From Haematococcus lacustris (Eukaryota > Chlorophyta > Chlorophyceae > Chlamydomonadales > Haematococcaceae): DNA of 64,000 nucleotides. Numbering within the stretch: position 1 is the first letter of the stretch; each line of letters starts with the position of its first letter. Positions 1 to 10,300 of this stretch are shown here, piece by piece. The notes below the pieces were generated by a model. That model was not told the DNA's origin and did no database searches. It saw only the letters and a list, made by a program, of their open reading frames with translations. The position numbers were made by a program, and so were the translations under genes. The DNA is taken from positions 6,124,502-6,188,501 of the forward strand of contig JASKMD010000030.1 in NCBI GenBank assembly GCA_030144725.1, read 5' to 3'.

Positions 1-322
1 AATGCGCTTGCAAGTCTTTTTAGCCTTGCATGCGTGAGATGTGACTTTCGGTTTACTTAAGCTGAGGCAAGGCATGATTCGGGAGGGATTGGATTGGACG
101 GAGGATGGCCTTCACACAGACTACTCGGGATCTCTGATTGGAGAACTAAGAAGAATGTAGAGACATGTAAGGATGGATCTTGGCCACTCGATGTCTGAAG
201 CGCGCTACTTCCAGAGTACGAAAGCATCAGCAACAGCCGCTAAGCAGCCACTACCACTGTCGGAATAGATTCTGGCCTCCGTCGCCAGCCATGTATACTG
301 CTGCCCCGGCTATACTCTAACA
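1..322 (+). repeat. LTR A of gypsy-like element, cut by window edge
   Basis: Matches the 3' portion of the LTRs at 2353-2699 and 6268-6614, including the shared stretch ending in ctctaaca. The 5' part of the LTR lies outside the window. It differs from the other two LTRs in the middle (about 62-150), where they have an unrelated-looking stretch, so it belongs to an older or different subfamily member. Confidence 0.85.
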
Positions 323-2352
323 TTTGGTTTCCTCGCATCGATCATCAGCCTGTGCTCTTGCCTCACGCAACGCAGTAGTCGAGCTGTTGAGATATTTTGG
401 GGCAGTACCTCCGGTGCAAGAACGCCGAAGGCTCAAGCTACCGCTGACCGTTCAGCACCATCGCAATGTAAGCTTGCCCAGACGCTCAACTCGCAGCGCT
501 GACCTGCAGTGTTTGTACCTGCAGTGTTTCAGATGCCTACCCGCGAAAGCGGTGCCCACCTGCGAAAGCAGTGACTACCCGCGACAGCGGTGTTTACCTG
601 CGCAAGCAGTGCTCTACCTGCTGCATGCAGTGCTACCTGCTCTTTGCAGTGAAATCTGGACTCCGTACCTCGCGGGACCTTAGTACCTCGCGGGACCCAC
701 CCATTGCTTAGCTTCACTTCGCAGCCCAAGTTCGACACGCAGCCCAAGACAGGCGGGCTGGAAGCCTTCGTTTACTTGCAGCCCAGTTACAGTTTGCCAG
801 CAGCCTGCGTGCACCTCCATCAATACCACCACCACCCTCACGATACGTTGACATTGTAAAGCCAGCCATGTTTAATTGGCTGTGTCTTAGCTTCTACCAG
901 TCCATTAGGGCACACAGTCTGGCCGAAGCACCAACCACGGTACCATCATAGCCATCAGCACAGTATCAAACCATTTCTGGTCACTGGCTCAACAACCTGA
1001 GCACACCACCATCAGCCCCACCACCACCCTTTCTCCAGTTACGTTGACACTCGTTGTAAACACTACCAACGCCAGGCATACACGTCGACCTCTTGCTGAA
1101 TCATCATCATCAGACCAAAACACGAGCCTCAGACCACAGAACACACCACCAGCCATGTTACAAGGCTGTGTCTCCACCTTCCATTGTTACCTGGCACGCT
1201 GCCTTAACATCCACGGCCAGGTCAGGATCAAACCTCCTACCACAGAGTTGTAAGGCACATTTACACACCACTGATCACAGTCCACTGGCTCAATCTACCA
1301 TCAGGCCAACCCATCAGGCCAACCCACAACCCAAGGCATCAACCATCACGGTTACAATCATCGAAGGCCACATCAACCTACACTATTGCAGAGCTCAGTC
1401 ATCAGCCACAGAGACGACACTCAGCATAGCTCTAGCTACAGCCTACACTCCTGCATTCCTTGCAGAGAACATCATACACAACATGGCAGCAGAGCTACAC
1501 AGCCCAGCAGCCTGCCCACACAAACAAGCCGCATAGCGTCACACAGCATGCGCACATCCTGGCAGCCTGAGGTAGCACACCTGAGGTAGCACACAAACAC
1601 TCCGGGCATTCCATTGGCCCCAAACACTCCGGGCATTCCATTGGCCCCAAACACTCCAGGCATTCCGACTGCCACGGGAACGGAGTCGCTCTCCGCACCC
1701 CATCCTCAACTGCACATCGATGAGCAATCAGCGACTGCAGATCCACAGTACCAGCGCCTCCTAGCGGCTGCACTGGCTGGCAAAGCATGCCAGTTTTCAA
1801 ATCCAGGGAAACCTCATGTACCACATTGGACGGGGGACTCGCCGGCTTTACATCCCGGTGGGACCCATGCGCACCGCCCTACTCCGTGAAGCACATGACA
1901 TCCCCATCTCCGGACATCTCGGTAGGGACAAAACCTACGCACAACTATCACGCCATTTCTTTTGGCCCCGCATGGCAGCATCAGTTCACAACTTCGTCTT
2001 ACTCAATCACTACCATCTCATACTATCACCATCTTCTCTTACTATCTACTCGTGCTACCACTATCTTTGCTTTCTTATGCTTCTCTCCATTCGGCTCATT
2101 TCATTCCTGGACGATGTCTTCACCGTCAGCTGACACAAGCTCTACTGTGGACACCGAGACTACATCAAGACCTTTAGCTCGTGCTCTCTTGCATGAGACT
2201 TGCATGAGATTTGCATGAGGTTTGCATGATTGCTTGTTTGCATGTAGCCTGTGCATGTCTGCTTTTCACTTGCCTGCTTGCTATGTGATCGCATGACTGT
2301 TTTTCCCAGACACTGGAAGCTCCGGGACGTAGCTTTTTGGAGTGGGGGAGAG
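323..2352 (+). mobile_element. Internal region 1 of non-autonomous Ty3/gypsy-like LTR element
   Basis: Lies between LTR A and LTR B. The only recognisable coding part is at 1816-1998, which reads as the zinc-binding (H2C2) start of a gypsy integrase: LREAHD...SGHLGRDKTY...HFFWPRM. No reverse transcriptase, RNase H or protease is visible in about 2 kb, so the element is a deletion derivative needing proteins in trans. A 27-bp tandem repeat (about 1600-1668) encodes the peptide repeat APNTPGIPL. A purine-rich tract (ggagtgggggagag) sits immediately before LTR B, as expected for a polypurine tract. Confidence 0.75.
1600..1668 (+). repeat. 27-bp minisatellite, about 2.5 units
   Basis: The unit contains cactccgggcattccattgg followed by ccccaaa. 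The same array in the second element (3633-3752) has about two more units, so the repeat number changed between the two tandem copies. Confidence 0.85.
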
Positions 2353-2699
2353 TGTTACAGTTCAACTTCAGACCTGGTATGCATGAGCTTTGAATGCGCT
2401 TGCAAGTCTTTTTAGCCTTGCATGCGTGAGATGTGACTTTCGGTTTACTTAAGCTGAGACCAACCAGGCCTTGGGAGTTTTTGGATGGGATTGGGGATCA
2501 CTGATTTGAGAGCTGAGAAGAATGTAGTTCAAGACTGAGACATGTAAGGAGGGATCCTGGCTACTCGATGTCTGAAGCGCGCGACTTCCAGAGTACGAAA
2601 GCATCAGCAACAGCCACTAAGCAGCCACTACCACTGTCGGAATAGATTCTGGCCTCCGTCGCCAGCCATGTATACTGCTGCCCCGGCTATACTCTAACA
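2353..2699 (+). repeat. LTR B (shared middle LTR), 347 bp
   Basis: Begins tgttacag and ends ctctaaca, giving the TG...CA ends with a 5-bp terminal inversion typical of LTRs. It is nearly identical to LTR C (6268-6614) and has the same length. It serves as the 3' LTR of the first unit and the 5' LTR of the second. Confidence 0.9.
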
Positions 2700-3632
2700 T
2701 TTGGTTTCCTCGCATCGATCATCAGCCTGTGCTCTTGCCTCACGCAACGCAGTAGTCGAGCTTTTGAGGTACTTCCGGGCAGTACCTCCGGTGCAAGAAC
2801 GCCGAAGGCTCACCGCTGACCCATCAGCACCATCGCAATGTAAGCTTGCCCAGCCGCTCAACTCGCAGCGCTGACCTGCAGTGTTTGTACCTGCAGTGTT
2901 TCAGATGCCTACCCGCGAAAGCGGTGCCCACCTGCGAAAGCAGTGACTACCCGCGACAGCGGTGTTTACCTGCGCAAGCAGTGCTCTACCTGCTGCATGC
3001 AGTGCTACCTGCTCGTTGCAGTGAAATCTGGACTCCGTACCTCGCGGGACCTTAGTACCTCGCGGGACCAGCCCATTGCTTAGCTTCACTTCGCAGCCGA
3101 GTTGACATGCAGCTCACCTCTGCCTGACCTCTGCCGCAGCCGAGTTGACACCACCATCAACCCCACCACCACCCTCACGATATGTTGACATTGTAAAGCC
3201 AACCATGTTTTATTGGCTGTGTCTCAGCTTCTACCATTAGGGCACACAGTTGGGCCAAAGCACCAAGCACGGTACCATCAAAGCCATCAGCACGATTACA
3301 CACCACTGATCACAGTCCACTGGCTCAATCTACCATCAGGCCAACCCATCAGGCCAACCCACAACCCAAGGCATCAACCATCACGGTTACAATCATCGAA
3401 GGCCACATCATCCTACACTATTGCAGAGCTCAGTCATCAGCCACAGAGACGACACCCAGCATAGCTCTAGCTACAGCCTACACTCCTGCATTCCTTGCAG
3501 AGAACATCATACACAACATGGCAGCAGAGCTACACAGCCCAGCAGCCTGCCCACACAAACAAGCCGCATAGCGTCACACAGCATGCGCACATCCTGGCAG
3601 CCTGAGGTAGCACACCTGAGGTAGCACACAAA

Positions 3633-3752
3633 CACTCCGGGCATTCCATTGGCCCCAAACACTCCGGGCATTCCATTGGCCCCAAACACTCCGGGCATTC
3701 CATTGGCCCCAAACACTCCGGGCATTCCATTGGCCCCAAACACTCCAGGCAT
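3633..3752 (+). repeat. 27-bp minisatellite, about 4.5 units
   Basis: Same unit as at 1600-1668 (encoding APNTPGIPL), expanded to four full units plus a partial one. It is a length polymorphism between the two tandem internal regions. Confidence 0.85.
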
Positions 3753-4410
3753 TCCGACTGCGACGGGAACGGAGTCGCTCTCCGCACCCCATCCTCAACT
3801 GCACATCGATGAGCAATCAGCGACTGCAGATCCACAGTACCAGCGCCTCCTAGCGGCTGCACTGGCTGGCAAAGCATGCCAGTTTTCAAATCCAGGGAAA
3901 CCTCATGTACCACATTGGACGGGGGACTCGCCGGCTTTACATCCCGGTGGGACCCATGCGCACCGCCCTACTCCGTGAAGCACATGACATCCCCATCTCC
4001 GGACATCTCGGTAGGGACAAAACCTACGCATCAGTTCACAACTACGTCCGCACCCGCACACACTGCCAACACAACCAGACCAACCGGTCTTCTATATCCC
4101 CTCCCTATTCCTCAGCACCGCTGGGAACATGTCAGCATGGACCTCATCACTCAGCTGCCTTCCACTGCAGCTGGACACGATGCCATTGTTGTCTTCGTCT
4201 CACCCAATCACAACAACTACCATCTCATACTATCACCATCTTCTATCTTCTCGTGCTATCACTATCTTTGCTTTCTTATGCTTCTCTCCATTCGGCTCAT
4301 TTCATGCCTGGACGATGTCTTCACCGTCAGCTGACACAAGCTCTACTGTGGACATCGAGACAACATCAAGACCTTTATCTCTTGCATGAGACTTGCATGA
4401 GACTTGCATG

Positions 4411-6124
4411 CAGGGCTGTGACAAGACGTCGTCTGCAGACGAAAAGACGACGTCTGTCGTCTACGACGTCTTTTCGTCTCAACCACCCGTCTTTCGTCTG
4501 TCAATCTGTAGACATGTCTGTCAATCCGTGTGACCAGTGGCCGTCCCTGTGACTGCTTGCGGCCCGTGTCTGAGCGTTGTACAATGCGATGGATCCGCCA
4601 GGCTCATCAAATGCGCGTAGGCGGATGCTATCGGCGATGCAGGAGCCTTCCATGCCCACTGCTGCACAAGTGGGTGGGTGCCCATCGTCCGCACTCTGCA
4701 TCGAGCTCTAAGAGATCAGCAGTTCTTCCACAGTCAGTTCGGCCCCATAAAAGACGGCAAGCGGCAGTGCCTACACTGCCCGGCTCAGTTAGCGTGGTGG
4801 AGTCGCCAGCGTTCCAAGCCTTCGTGGCTGCCTTACCGTTTGTGTTGCCATCTCGCTACTCGGTGGGTGTTGTCTTCTTGTGCACTAATACTTGTACGGT
4901 GTCTACTTGGTGGCTTTGTCTTCTTGTTTGTTGCGAATTGGTTGTGCTCGTCTTGTTGGCCCACTTACATGATATTCTTGACCTGATGATGCTACAGTTG
5001 AGCGACCACATGCTATTGGAGGAGTACGCAGCTGTCAAGGCTGAAGTGGCAAGCTAATGGGCAGCTACCTTTACTGCATGCGTGTTTGGTGGCAGCCAAG
5101 CAGCCAACCACCCCCTCCCAGTTTGCAGACCCCTCACTCTTCTGCGTGCAGCCACACCTCGCAGGCACCCTTGGCAGGCACACTTGGCTGGGGCGGCAGC
5201 AAGAGCTGCAGCAGCAGGAATACAGCCAAGCATGGCTGGCTGGCAGTAGGGAGCTGCTAGCAGAAGCTCTTCCCCTTTTCAAAGCGCGCTTGCGGCATGG
5301 TGACAGCCAGGTGCTGTACTTGGCAGCCATTGTGGACCCTCGCTACAAGATGTTGGACTTCCAGTTCAGCCCTGCCCAGTTCAGCCAAGCTGAGCAGGTC
5401 CTGTCCCGGCTGGTCACTGTTGATGGCAGCCAAGCAGATCAGCCAATGGCTATGGCCCTCTTTTCCGTGCAGGCCTACCTCTCAGGCACCCCAATGGCAA
5501 TTGCCCTGTCTTGGCTGAAGCGGCAGCAAGAGCTACAGCAGGAGAAACACTGCCAAGCTTGGCTGGCTGGCAGTAGGGAGCTGCTAGTTGGAGCAGCTGC
5601 GGCGAGGCTGGGGTGCACCCCTGTCAGAAGCATAATGCCCATGGAAGCACCCAGCACCCATGTGTCTTGTACCATGTGTCTTGCACCATCCTTGAAGCAT
5701 TTGTTTGTTGCATATTGTTTGATGGCAGCTCTGCATGGAGACTTACACACATGACCATGAATTGTTGTTGTCACCAATCTCAGGTGAGGACGGTACCGGA
5801 CACGTGCTATTGTTTAGAGACCGCCATGGAGCTCGTGGGCTGCAAGATTTGCTCGAGCTCTGGCTTGTCAATCGTAGGCCAGTCTGACCTCATGCATCAA
5901 ATGTGAAGTGGAGGATAGCCTTCGTAGCATCATGGTAGCAGCTGCAAGTTTACAAAGATGTAAATAGGAAGAACAGAAGAAGCTTAGCGAATGCAAAATG
6001 TTATGGGCATGCAGCCGAAAATGTAGCAGACGGTTCGGTTGTCGTCTATAGACGAGTAGACAATCCGTCTTTCGTCTGTTCGTCTACAGTCTAGTCTTTT
6101 CGTCTAGTCGTCTTCACAGCCCTG
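4411..6124 (+). mobile_element. hAT-superfamily DNA transposon, 1,714 bp, with perfect 8-bp TSD
   Basis: The ends are cagggctgtga at 4411 and its complement tcacagccctg ending at 6124. The element is flanked by cttgcatg on both sides (4403-4410 and 6125-6132), an exact 8-bp target duplication as expected for hAT. Both subterminal regions are dense in imperfect palindromes of the type gacgtcgtctgcagacga, possible transposase binding sites. The interior carries broken transposase coding sequence, so this copy is unlikely to be autonomous. It inserted into the LTR element after that element was in place. Confidence 0.92.
4678..5754 (+). pseudogene. hAT transposase remnant
   Basis: Two frames hold transposase-like stretches. 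At about 4678-4810 there is a segment that may derive from an N-terminal BED-type zinc finger region (FGPIKDGKRQCLHCPAQLAW). At about 5260-5420 there is the hAT-like stretch LYLAAIVDPRYKMLDFQFSP; DPRYKM is a recurrent hAT motif. A partial duplication of the QELQQ-WLAGSRELL segment occurs at 5200-5250 and 5525-5590. Frames do not join and no dimerisation domain is visible. It is clearly non-functional as read. Confidence 0.7.
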
Positions 6125-6267
6125 CTTGCATGAGATTTGCATGATTGCTTGTTTGCATGTAGCCTGTTCATGTCTGCTTTTCACTTGCCTGCTTGTTCTG
6201 TGATCGCATGACTGTTTTTCCCAGACACTAGAAGCTCCGGGACGTAGCTTTTTGGAGTGGGGGAGAG

Positions 6268-6614
6268 TGTTACAGTTCAACTTTAGACCTGGTATACATG
6301 AGCTTTGAATGCGCTTGCAAGTCTTTTTAGCCTTGCATGCGTGAGATGTGACTTTCGGTTTACTTAAGCTGAGACCAACCAGGCCTTGGGAGTTTTTGGA
6401 TGGGATTGGGGATCACTGATTTGAGAGCTGAGAAGAATGTAGTTCAAGACTGAGACATGTAAGGAGGGATCCTGGCTACTCGATGTCTGAAGCGCGCGAC
6501 TTCCAGAGTACGAAAGCATCAGCAACAGCCACTAAGCAGCCACTACCACTGTCGGAATAGATTCTGGCCTCCGTCGCCAGCCATGTATACTGCTGCCCCG
6601 GCTATACTCTAACA
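6268..6614 (+). repeat. LTR C, 3' LTR of the second gypsy-like unit
   Basis: 347 bp, starts tgttacag and ends ctctaaca, almost identical to LTR B, so the second unit is relatively recent. It is preceded by the same purine-rich tract. The left flank is outside the window, so a target duplication cannot be tested. Confidence 0.9.
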
Positions 6615-7353
6615 ACATCCGTTGCCTGACCACCTCATACCGCATGGCCTCAGTAGGCACCACCCCACCCTGACCCTGACCCTGACCCTGTAGCCAGGTC
6701 CCCTCCTTCCCCCGCACACTCGGGACACCTAGCTGCGCTGACGCTCATTCCAGGCTGGCCTACCATCCACGGGCAACCTAAAACTGGTGCTCGTGTGAGC
6801 CAGCGATGACCCTGGCTCCAGCCAGAGCCACCGCTTGCCCAACTCTGCGCTTGAACAGCTCGGTGAGGCTGTTGGCAAACCTGGTCTCCAGCTCAGGCGA
6901 CCCCAACTAACAGAAAATGACAGTAAATGATAGGAAACTGACCCCTGGTAATCAAAACGGCGCCGCATCTCAGCCACGTGGTTTCTATTCATGTTTTGCA
7001 CATCACTGGATAGAGGACTCCACTACATACTCCACTACATACTCCGCTACATACCACTAATGCAATTGATGGTGAACAGCTGAGGTGTGTCCGCGATCGC
7101 TTGCGCCGGCATGACCTCACTCGCAAGAGTTAACACGCCGCTTGCCAGGAGACGCGCTCTAATTCGCGGCTGCCAGTGTGATAAACGCTATTGAAAACGG
7201 GGCAGTATTGAATGAGTATTTGCATGAAGATTACCAACCCCATGTTGGGACATCCTGAGCCGAACACAAAAAAGTGCTTCACCGTAAAGTTTACGCAACC
7301 AACTGGAAGTAGAATCTGGTCTGCATCGTCGAGCGCCTTGATTGTCAGCAAAG
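6615..7353. other. Intergenic region with a protein-like minus-strand fragment
   Basis: Mostly unassigned sequence between the LTR array and the SET-domain gene. On the minus strand, 6899 down to 6784 reads GSPELETRFANSLTELFKRR through GARVIAGSHEHQF to a stop. About 6667-6615 reads VVPTEAMRYEVVRQRM, ending exactly at LTR C. Both stretches look like protein but I do not recognise the family. They may be exons of a gene cut by the LTR insertion. A short segment (7056-7118) is repeated in inverted orientation near 23475-23533. Confidence 0.35.
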
Positions 7354-10300
7354 ATGAGCATGGCACTGCATCGTGCCAGTGCGGGCGCCCGATTTTCACG
7401 CCATCGGTGCAAATCCGTGCAGGCCGTCAGCCCTGTGAGCTGCACCCCCTCTCAGCTTGAGACTGTCCGTGCTACTCTGGGCGCAAAAGGCGCCTCGGTG
7501 GACAAAGTGGCAGTCAGTGCGGGCCTCTTGACGGGGTCAGCCATCCTTGTTGCTGCGAAGGATATTGGCTCTGGGGAGGCTGTCCTTAGCATCAGCGACA
7601 GTGCATGGCTAGGACTCGATGCCATCAAGCGGTCATCAATAGGGGCAGCTGTCCAAGGTCTCGAGCCGTGGCTACAGATTGCCCTACTCCTCATCCAGCA
7701 GCGCTTTGGGCAGCCGGCATCAGCGGAGTGGTCTTGGTATGTCAGCAGCCTTCCTGCCACGCCCAACAGCAGCCCCTTATTCTGGAGAGATGAGCAGCAG
7801 GCTATGCTGCAAGGCTCACAGGCGTTAGAAAACATGGAAGGCTACAGGTGGGTGTCTAGCAGCACATTTTCTCTGCTCAAGAGGCAAATGCCTCCACATG
7901 CCGGCCAGACAGGTCCTGGGTTCAATCCCTGTGCCCCTCTCCAACCTTTGCACTCCACGCTCCTGCCACCCACTCCATCCTTCTGTCCCTAACCTCCCAT
8001 GCATCTGCACCCGGCATCGTCCCTGTGCCCCTGTCCCCTCCCGTCCCCTCCCTGGCCACCCACCCACCCCCTGCTTGCCGCCCCTTCAGACTGTTCTACG
8101 AGTCCCGCTTCCAGCAGCTGTTTGGCGCAGAGGGCAGCCTGTCCACCGGGCCTGCTGCCGCCGCCTTCCCGGCGTCAGTGTTCACCTGGCCACACTTCCT
8201 GTGGGCTGCAGCCAGCGTGCGGGGCCGCAGCCATGCACCCCTAGAGGGGGACGCCCTGGCCCTGGTCCCGCTCGCTGACAGTGTGGGTGGCTCAGCACGA
8301 GTCACAGCAGCAGCAGGCTCGCAGCAGCAGCAGCAGCAGCAGCAGCAGGGTCCACCCACCACCCTGTGCAGGGCTCATCTGTCGCTCTGCCTGCCTGCAG
8401 GTCAGCCACCGGCGTGATGGCAATACCAGGTGGCGGGTGAAGAGCAGTGGGCTGTTTGGCAGGGGCCAGCAGCTGGTGGTGGAGGCAAGCAGGCCCATCA
8501 AGAAGGTCAGGGTCTGCTTAGGTCAGGGGCCATTCAATGTCAGCCCTAGTCCCCACCCCACCCCACCCCACCCCACCCCACCCCACCCCACCCCACCCCA
8601 CCCCACCCCACCCCACCCCACCCCACCCCACCCCACCCCACCCCACCCCACCCCACCCCACCCCACCCCACCCCACCCCACCCCACCCCACCCCACCCCA
8701 CCCCACCCCACCCCACCCCACCCCACCCCACCCCACCCCACCCCACCCCACCCCACCCCACCCCACCCCACCCCACCCCACCCCACCCCACCCCACCCCA
8801 CCCCACCCCACCCCACCCCACCCCACCCCACCCCACCCCACCCCACCCCACCCCACCCCACCCCACCCCACCCCACCCCACCCCACCCCACCCCACCCCG
8901 CCCCGCCCCGCCCCGCCCCGCCCCGCCCCGCCCCGCCCCGCCCCGCCCCGCCCCGCCCCGCCCCGCCCCGCCCCGCCCCGCCCCGCCCCGCCCCGCCCCG
9001 CCCCGCCCCGCCCCGCCCCGCCCCGCCCCGCCCCGCCCCGCCCCGCCCCGCCCCGCCCCGCCCCGCCCCACCCCACCCCACCCCACCCCTGGTACAAGCT
9101 AATGGCCACTGACATACAACTGGTGCCACAAGCTGATGGAAGGGTGGGCAGCCAGTGCTTGTACCTTCTGCTGTGGGAGCCAGTGCTTGTGGCAGGGTCC
9201 CAGCCAGCAGGCTGCTCGTGCGCAGACTAGAGGCTAAGTAATGGCAGCAGCAGCTGCAGCAGCACGAGCTGTGGCAAGGGTATGACCCTCCCAAGCTCTC
9301 ACTCATGCCGCATAGCCGCTGTGTCCATGCAGGGGGAGGAGCTGAGCATGGACTATGCGCCTGACAAGCTGGACAACAGCGTGCTGCTGGACTTTGGCTG
9401 CCTGGACACCACCAGCCCCAAGGTGGACTGAACCGTCCTGCAGCCGGCCCCACCCGCCGCACCCCATTACCTGCCCTGCTGCCCTTCACCCCACCCCACC
9501 CTGCCCCATGCCCCTACCCCATGCCCCACCTGCTCCTTCCCCTGCTCCCTGCTGCCTCCCCCTGCTGCCTCCCCCTGCTGCCTCCCCCTGCCGCCTCCCC
9601 CTGCTGCCTCCCCTTGCCGCCTCCCCCTGCTGCCTCCCCCTGCCGCCCCTCCCTTGGCTGCGGACCCCCTGGCCCCTACTGCCCCTCCCCCTCCAGGCCG
9701 GGTACCAGCTGAGCTTGTCCCTCAGCGTCTCAGACCCGCTGCTGGACGACAAGCTGGACATTGTGGAGACAGCCGGGCTGCAGGCCAGCCAGAGCTTTGA
9801 CCTGCAGCCCAACCAGCCGCCCCCTGAGGCCATGCTGGCTCTGCTGCGCCTCATGCAGCTGCAGGGTGGGTCAGCCCCTCACAGCGCTGGGTGGACCCCA
9901 GACGGGCAGGGCAGGGCAGGGCAGGGCAGGGCAGGGCAGGGCAGGGCAGGGCAGGGCAGGGCAGGGCAGGGCAGGGCAGGGCAGGGCAGCAGCGGCGCTG
10001 TGGCCCCCACACCAGGAGGTACAGCAGCAGCAGCAGCAGCAGCAGCAGCTGGAAATAAGGGGGCCCAGAGCATTGTAGCTGTGACATCAGGAGGTGCAGC
10101 AACAGATCAGAGCAGGAAAGGTCAGTGGCAGTAGTGGCGGTGCAAGGGGCAGGGGTTGGGTCGGAAAAGTTGCAGCTATGAGGGCAATGATGGCAGCAGC
10201 AGCAATGGCAGCTGGCTGAGGTGCAGCAGCGGCAGGGCCAATGCAAGGGGCAGCAGCAAGGGCAGTGAAAGAAATAGCATCAGGGGCGACAGGATCTGCT

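Larger units (their letters stand above)
2700..6267 (+). mobile_element. Internal region 2 of tandem gypsy-like element, interrupted by hAT
   Basis: Closely resembles internal region 1 over 2700-4400. It keeps a slightly longer integrase remnant (about 3905-4205), reading through HRWEHVSMDLITQLPST and DAIVVFV. That is the usual beginning of a gypsy integrase core (first catalytic Asp in SMDLI). The part that aligns HFFWPRM in copy 1 is deleted here, and the reading frame shifts. A hAT transposon (4411-6124) is nested inside. The sequence resumes at 6125 with the target duplication and runs to LTR C. Confidence 0.75.

Noticed and set aside
8281..9489. Very long ORFs on both strands (Pro-His-Thr repeats, Gly-Trp-Gly repeats)
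   Set aside because: They are translations of the CCCCA/CCCCG array inside an intron of the SET gene, open in all frames for trivial reasons.
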